Origin: Prasinococcaceae sp. CCMP 1430
Taxonomy: Eukaryota; Prasinodermophyta; Palmophyllophyceae; Prasinococcales; Prasinococcaceae
DNA length: 20,139 bases
Assembly (NCBI GenBank): GCA_013416795.1
Contig: RQSC01000236.1
Span: forward strand, 23,726 to 43,864
Reading direction: 5' to 3'
Shown: piece after piece, positions 15,353 to 20,139 of the stretch
Numbering within the stretch: position 1 is the stretch's first letter
Layout: each line of letters starts with the position of its first letter
Notes under the pieces: model-generated
The model's database searches: none
The model's input: the letters and a program-made list of their open reading frames with translations, nothing else
Told to the model about the DNA's origin: nothing
Translations under genes and position numbers: made by a program

Positions 15353-15840
15353 ATGCCGTGTCGGATCTACGAGGGGGCCCTGGTGCGCTCACATGGTGAG
15401 CTCGTCGAGCAGCCTGCTNGGAGCGGCGGGCGGGCGTGCGGGCGGACGAGCGCGAGGGCAGGCGCTGCCGGGGCCGATGCGAACGCACGCCGAAGTGGCT
15501 GCGAGGGTTTCGGGAGGATGGCGGCCGCCGCTGCACGCGGCGCGCGGCGCGCGGCGGCGCTCACTCGCGCACGAGCGATCCTGCGCGTTGGCCGGGACGA
15601 CCGTCGTGACGGACACCGTTCCCGATCCCCTGCGCGCCGCGGGCGCGCGGCGCTCGCCGCCACCCGACGCCCCGCTGACGCGCACCCTGCTCCGCCGCCG
15701 CGTCCCGCGTTTGGGTACGCGCCGCCGACGGCCGCGTTCCCGCGCTGCCCCGCGCCCGCCCATCCCCCTCCCCCTTCCGCCCGCGCCGAACGCGCCCACA
15801 TTCCTGCCGAACCCCTGCTTGCGCGCCAACTCGCTCGCAG
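15353..15840. other. Region expected to hold the PEX1 5' exon and first intron
   Basis: PEX1 coding sequence begins right after a splice-acceptor-like pyrimidine-rich tract ending TCGCAG at 15840, so an upstream exon is expected here. One candidate is the ATG at 15393-15395, directly followed by the donor-like GTGAGC. That would make an exon contributing a single Met codon in the right phase, with a 445-nt intron. Another ATG at 15353 (MPCRIYEGALVRSH) does not join in phase. An N at 15419 may hide missing sequence. The expected N-terminal strand of the PEX1 double-psi barrel was not found. Confidence 0.35.
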
Positions 15841-18800
15841 GTGTCCGCTGGCAAGCTGAAGCTGCCCTTGGCGCTCGTCCTGATGGCCGACATGGGCCGC
15901 GGCCAGCGCCCCAAGGAGTGGGGCTGCGCCTGGGCCGGTGGTGCGTCGCGCGATGCTACCTCCGTCGAGGTTCCCTCCGCGGTCGCCGCGGCGGCGGGGA
16001 TCACCGACGGTGCCCGCTGTGCCGTGCGCGCGGTCGGATGCCCGCCGGCGCAGTCCGTCGTCGTCGAGCCCGCCTCGGCAGACGACTGGGAGGTGCTCGA
16101 GCAGAACGCCGACTACGTGGAGGGACAGCTGCTGCAGCAGGTTGGCGTCGTCGTCGAGGGGCAGCCCTTCCCCGTTTGGATTCGCGGGCAGAGCGTGCTC
16201 ACGCTCAGGCCCGTCAGTGTTGTGCCAGGCCCCATGGCGCAGCTCACCGCCGGATCGGAGGTCGCGATCGCGCCCAGGACCAGGCAGCAGGATGCCAAGG
16301 GTGAGTCAGTCCGCGCCTCTGCCCGGAATGCTCTGTGTTGTGGCGCGCGCGCGGCGTGCGGCGTGCAGTGTGTGCCGTGCGCCAGGATGCGCGCGTTGGC
16401 GGATGCGTCCACGGGGTGGGTGCCCGCAAGCACGCGTACCAGCCCGTGCGCTCGTGTGTCCGCGCCTCCTCGCCCGCGCCCGAGAGTGCCGCACGAACCC
16501 CTTCTCCGGCGCCCAGCGAGCCGCGTGACGACATACTTTCGTAGCACCGCCGGTGGCAGCTGCAGCCCTAGTAAGCGCCCGGCGGGAGGCAGCTGGTGTG
16601 CACCCCTCGGGGCGCGCGCCAGCCCATTACGCAGCCCATGATATGTTGTTCTACCCCGATGGCTCGCGCGGAGGAGGGGCGCACAGGGGAGCCGCCGCGC
16701 GTGCACGCGCGCCTCTTGCGCCCTCGTGGCGGCATCGTTCTGACCCAGGAGCGTTGCCACACGCACGCACGTCGCACACAGCGGGCAACGATCTTGCCGA
16801 GCAGATCAAGGCGATGGGACTCGGCGGTGCCTTCCCCGGCGGCGCGCCCGCCGCCGCGGCGGCGCCCGCCGCGGAGGCCGCGCCTGCAGCGGAGGAGCCC
16901 GCGGCGCCGCGCCCCAAGGAGCGCACGCTGGCCATCCTGCGCGTGCAGGCATCGCCCGCCAAGCTGGCGCACACGCCCATCGTGGACGACGGCACAGGCC
17001 AGCCGACCGCGTACGAGACGGGTCTGAGCACCCTGTGCCTCGTCTCTGCGGAGACCGCCCGCGAAATGCGCGTGCAGCCCGGGATGGTGGTGCGCCTCAC
17101 ACGCCGCCACGCCGACGCCGACGCGTCGACTCTGGTGTGCATCATCATGGTGGCCCGCCCGGGCCTGTGCGCGCCGCGCCACGTGCTGCTGTCGCCAGCA
17201 GCGCGCTGGGCGCTCTGCGCCGGCGCCGGGGCGCGCGTGAGCGTGTCGGCCCCCCCGAAGGCGCGCTCGCCGCTCCTGGCGCGCCCCTGCGCGCTGGAGC
17301 CGGTCGTGATGCAGAAGCCCAAGCCGCCGCGCAAGGGCCCCACTGGCGCGATGCTGGCCGCGGCTGGCGTGGAGTCTACGGATGGCAAGCGCACGCCCTT
17401 CCAGGCGGTCTTTGCGCGCTGGGTGGCCGCGCAGGCGCGCGCGTCAGGCACCGCGGAGGTGCCAGTGGCCAACGGCTCGGTCATCCAGATGCGCCCGCAG
17501 GGCAGCGCGCCCTTCGCGCGTGGCGAGGCGTACATCGTGAAGTTCGCCGGCGAGGCCGCCGGCGCGTACCAGATGGTCGACCCCAAGAAGCTCGCTTCGC
17601 GCGAGCACTGCCCAAACCTGACCCTCGGCGAGATGGCCGTGCGCCCATTGGCGGACGACGAGGCAGTGCTCGCAGGCGCGCCGCTGCTCACGCAGCTGCC
17701 ATGGCTGCGGCCCATGGCCGACGAGGTGATGGGCGCGATTCGCCCGCTTCTGGCTGCCGGTCCCGCCGCGCGTGCGGGTGCCATCATTCACGGCGCGAGC
17801 GGCAGTGGAAAGTCGCCGCTCGCGCTGGCCATCGCGCGCGTGCTGAACGAGCCCGACGCCAAGAGCGCGCTCGCGCCCGTGCACTGCCACGTGGTCGCGT
17901 GCCAGCGGCTGGTCGGCGAGGCGGCGCCCGACATCTGCGAGGTGCTGCTGCAGGTGTGGCGCATCGCCGAGCGCCACTCGCCCGCGCTGGTGGTGCTGGA
18001 TGGCCTCGATCTGCTCCTCCCCGTGAAGGCGCAGGGCGCTGACGGCGACTCGGGGGTGGACGCCGTGGCCGAGCACCTCGCTGACCTCATGGACAGCTCG
18101 GCGCAAGGGCCCAACGGCATCGCGTGGCTCGCCACCGCCAACGACCCCGAGGGGCTCAACACGCTGGTGCGCGCTGCGGGGCGCCTCGATGTGATTGTGG
18201 GGCTTTGCTCGCCCGAAGAAAGCGCGCGCCGCGATCTCTTCGTTGCGCGCGGTGCCGCGCGCAACCTCAAGATCGGCGCCGAGGCCGCCAAGGTTGCGGC
18301 GGCGGCCACCGACGGCTGTGACGCGGCCGATGTCGAGCTGCTGCTCGAGCGTGCGCTGCACTGCGCCACGGGGCGATTCCTGCACTCCAATCGCCAGGCG
18401 AACGCGACGGGAGGGGACGCCGGTGGAATGTTCGAGATCACCGCGTCGGATTTCGAGGCGGCCAAGAGCGGCTTCTCTGCGGCGGCGTTCGCGGGCGCCA
18501 AGGGCGGCGGCGCGGGCAAGGTGGACACCGACCTCGGGTGGGACGACATCGGCGGACTGGACGACGTCAAGGACCAGCTCTGGGAGGTGCTCGAGATGCC
18601 GGCTCTGCACGCCGATCTGTTCAAGGGCGCGCCGCTGCGCGCACGCACGGGCGTGCTCCTCTTCGGCCCGCCAGGCTGCGGCAAAACGCACGTCGCGCGC
18701 TGCGCCGCCGCCGCCTGCGGAATGCGTCACATCAGCGTCAAGGGCCCCGAGCTGCTCAACAAGTACATCGGACAGTCCGAGGCTGCTGTTCGCGAGCTGT

Positions 18801-19447
18801 TCGCCAAGGCGCGCGCAGCAGCTCCGTGCGCGCTCTTCTTCGACGAGTTCGACGCGCTGGCGCCGCGCCGCGGCCACGACTCCACGGGCGTGACCGATCG
18901 CGTCGTCAACCAGCTGCTCACGGAGCTCGACGGCGTCGAGTCGCTGTCGGGCGTGGTGGTGGTGGCGGCCACCTCGCGGCCCGATCTGATCGACGCGGCG
19001 CTTCTGCGCCCCGGGCGCCTCGACCGGCTGCTGCACGTCAACTTCCCGTCGGACGTCGAGCGCGCGCAGATCATGCGCTCGCTCAGCCGTCGCGCGCGGC
19101 TCGCCGACGACCTCAAAGACGGCGAGATGCTCGCACGCGTGGCCGCGGACGCGCCCGGCCTCACCGGCGCCGACCTGCAGGCGTTGCTGTCGGACGCGCA
19201 GCTGTCCGCAGCGCACGAGGCGCTGGATGCCTCCAAGCGCGGCGAGCGCGTCGAGGCGAAGATCTCGTACGAGCACGTGATGAAGGCGCTCACCACGCTC
19301 AGGCCGAGCGTGCCGCCCGCCGAGGCTGCGCGCCTCGAGCTGATCTATGCGACATTCCTTTCGGGGCGGAAGGCGAGCTCGTACGACGCCGCGGCCGATG
19401 CGGCCGACCGGCGGCGCAAGGGGAAGATGAAGGCGACGCTGGCCTAA
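15841..19447 (+). CDS. PEX1: Peroxisome biogenesis AAA ATPase PEX1, 5' exon unresolved
   Basis: Exons 15841-16300 and 16782-19447 give about 1041 residues. The 481-nt intron starts GTGAGT and ends CACACAG. With PEX6 it forms the hexameric motor that pulls the PEX5 import receptor out of the peroxisome membrane. The N-domain shows ASADDWEVLEQNA, then QPFPVWIRGQSVLTL and GSEVAIAPRTR, as in PEX1 N-terminal barrels. An Ala/Pro linker follows. The first AAA domain has Walker A GASGSGKSP at about residue 490 and a weak Walker B (VVLDGLDLL, lacking the usual acidic pair), fitting the degenerate D1 of the family. The second domain is intact: GPPGCGKT (about 782), ISVKGPELLNKYIGQSE, LFFDEFDALAPRRG, then TGVTDRVVNQLLTELDGVE and ATSRPDLIDAALLRPGRLDR with the arginine-finger region. 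The C-terminus is basic. The first codon here is GTG after an acceptor-like TCGCAG, so an upstream exon must exist. Confidence 0.9.
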
Positions 19448-19687
19448 AACGCCGCCGGGCTCGTGCGCGCGGCTCGGCAGGAGGAAAGTGCGGGTTGCGT
19501 GGCGCCTGGACGAGACATAAGATGTGCTCGCGACCATTTATTTGCTTGACAGACCGCGTCCGGGCGCGCGGCACGCGGCGCGCATGCGCAGCATCGGGTG
19601 CGCGAGGCATGTGTCACATTCATGTATAGGTTTTAAAGAATACAATGCATGGGAGGCGCCCGCGCTCGCACCGGGACCGACGAGGCC
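19448..19687. other. Convergent 3' intergenic region
   Basis: 240 bases between the PEX1 stop and the end of the minus-strand ORF. There are AT-richer spots at 19515-19550 and 19616-19650. No canonical AATAAA and no gene were seen. Confidence 0.4.
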
Positions 19688-20139
19688 TCAGCCGGCGGCG
19701 GTGAAGTACGCGCCCGCGGTAGCACCGATGGCCGCTAGCAGCATGAAGGCCGCCGCCGCGCGCCTCTCCTGTGCCTCATCCTGCCGGAGCCACTCTGTGC
19801 CCACCTCGGCTGCCGCACGCACGCTGTCGTACACCTCCACCGTGTGCGCATGCGCGCGAGCGCCCGAGGCCGCCGCCTCGAGCTCGAGCAGGGCGCGGTC
19901 CACGCCAGTCTCGAGCGACAAGAGCGGATGCTCCGCGCCGTCTTCGCAGTAGTGCACCACCACGCGCGCGTCCAGCAGCTCGGGGTGGGCGCGCGCGTCC
20001 GCCTCTGCCGCAGCCGCGAGGCAGGCAACCACCAGCGGCATGTGCTCGCGGAACACCTCCTTTCGCAGCGCGGCGGCGGAGGCGGCTGCCGCGCGCGCGA
20101 GCAGGCGCATCGTCGGCGCGCGCACGGAGCGGCCCTCGC
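19688..20139 (-). CDS. Unknown protein with a C-terminal hydrophobic segment, partial at the window edge
   Basis: The frame is open from the TGA at 19688-19690 to at least 20125, so the gene probably continues beyond the window. The first in-frame ATG seen is at 20110 (MRLLARAAAASAAALRKE). The visible part is Ala/Glu-rich, mostly helical-looking, with ARVVVHYCEDGAEHPLL in the middle and VEVYDSVRAAAEVGTEWLRQ further on. It ends with a likely transmembrane helix (AAAAFMLLAAIGATAGAYF) four residues before the stop, preceded by a charged stretch (RQDEAQERR). That layout could be a tail-anchored protein or the last helix of a larger membrane protein. I do not recognise the family. G/C-ending codons support real coding. 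Confidence 0.5.
   Translation of the reverse strand, partial: EGRSVRAPTMRLLARAAAASAAALRKEVFREHMPLVVACLAAAAEADARAHPELLDARVVVHYCEDGAEHPLLSLETGVDRALLELEAAASGARAHAHTVEVYDSVRAAAEVGTEWLRQDEAQERRAAAAFMLLAAIGATAGAYFTAAG

Noticed and set aside
16553-16781. Extension of the PEX1 second exon upstream to 16553
   Set aside because: The sequence before 16782 is low-complexity and unlike PEX1, and a donor at 16301 plus the acceptor CACACAG at 16781 join in the correct phase. Most of this stretch is better read as intron.
17444-19537. Minus-strand open frame of nearly 700 codons opposite PEX1
   Set aside because: It is antisense to the well-conserved AAA domains. Its sequence is an Arg/His/Val-rich shadow expected from strong third-position GC on the other strand.
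1-20139. CRISPR array, prokaryotic operon or phage island
   Set aside because: Introns, eukaryotic protein families (PEX1, SET-LSMT, DRP1), and absence of regular spacer-repeat arrays or ribosome-binding sites exclude a prokaryotic reading.

Overview
This is GC-rich eukaryotic nuclear DNA carrying spliceosomal introns, most likely from a photosynthetic microalga. The evidence is plant-like gene content: a DRP1-type dynamin, a plastid/cyanobacterial-type tryptophanyl-tRNA synthetase, a Rubisco-LSMT-like SET protein and a fused HisH-HisF enzyme, alongside the peroxisomal ATPase PEX1. Coding sequence is very rich in G/C at third positions. Introns are short (98 to 481 nt) and most start with GTGCG. 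The lineage cannot be fixed from the sequence alone; a GC-rich haptophyte or a similar alga would fit.

Layout, left to right. An RCC1-repeat protein (+, 296-1749, three exons). Tryptophanyl-tRNA synthetase (+, 2320-3396, no intron). A convergent SET-domain methyltransferase (-, 3576 to about 5063). An intergenic region with a three-unit degenerate repeat and low-complexity DNA (about 5140-6230). A tandem-RRM protein whose 5' part I cannot find (+, 6233-6924). A dynamin-family protein with stalk, PH and GED but no GTPase domain (-, 7181-9436). A complete 610-residue DRP1-type dynamin GTPase (+, 9869-12062, three exons), divergent from it. Imidazole glycerol phosphate synthase HIS7 (-, 12178 to about 14210, three exons), convergent with the dynamin. 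A gene-poor, AT-richer island (14211-15350) holding a 495-bp foldback MITE-like element. PEX1 (+, 15841-19447, two exons seen). A partial unknown ORF with a C-terminal hydrophobic segment (-, 19688 to the window edge).

The genes do not form one pathway; this is an ordinary dispersed eukaryotic arrangement. The most notable point is the head-to-head pair of dynamin relatives: an apparent GTPase-less stalk-PH-GED protein shares its upstream region with a GTPase-bearing DRP1-type protein that lacks PH. They could plausibly co-assemble. Two single N bases (9589 and 15419) sit near gene starts and may mark assembly joins, so missing 5' exons and the missing GTPase domain must be read with that caution. 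Several coding frames have no in-frame ATG at their 5' end, and splice sites were inferred only from protein-family continuity.
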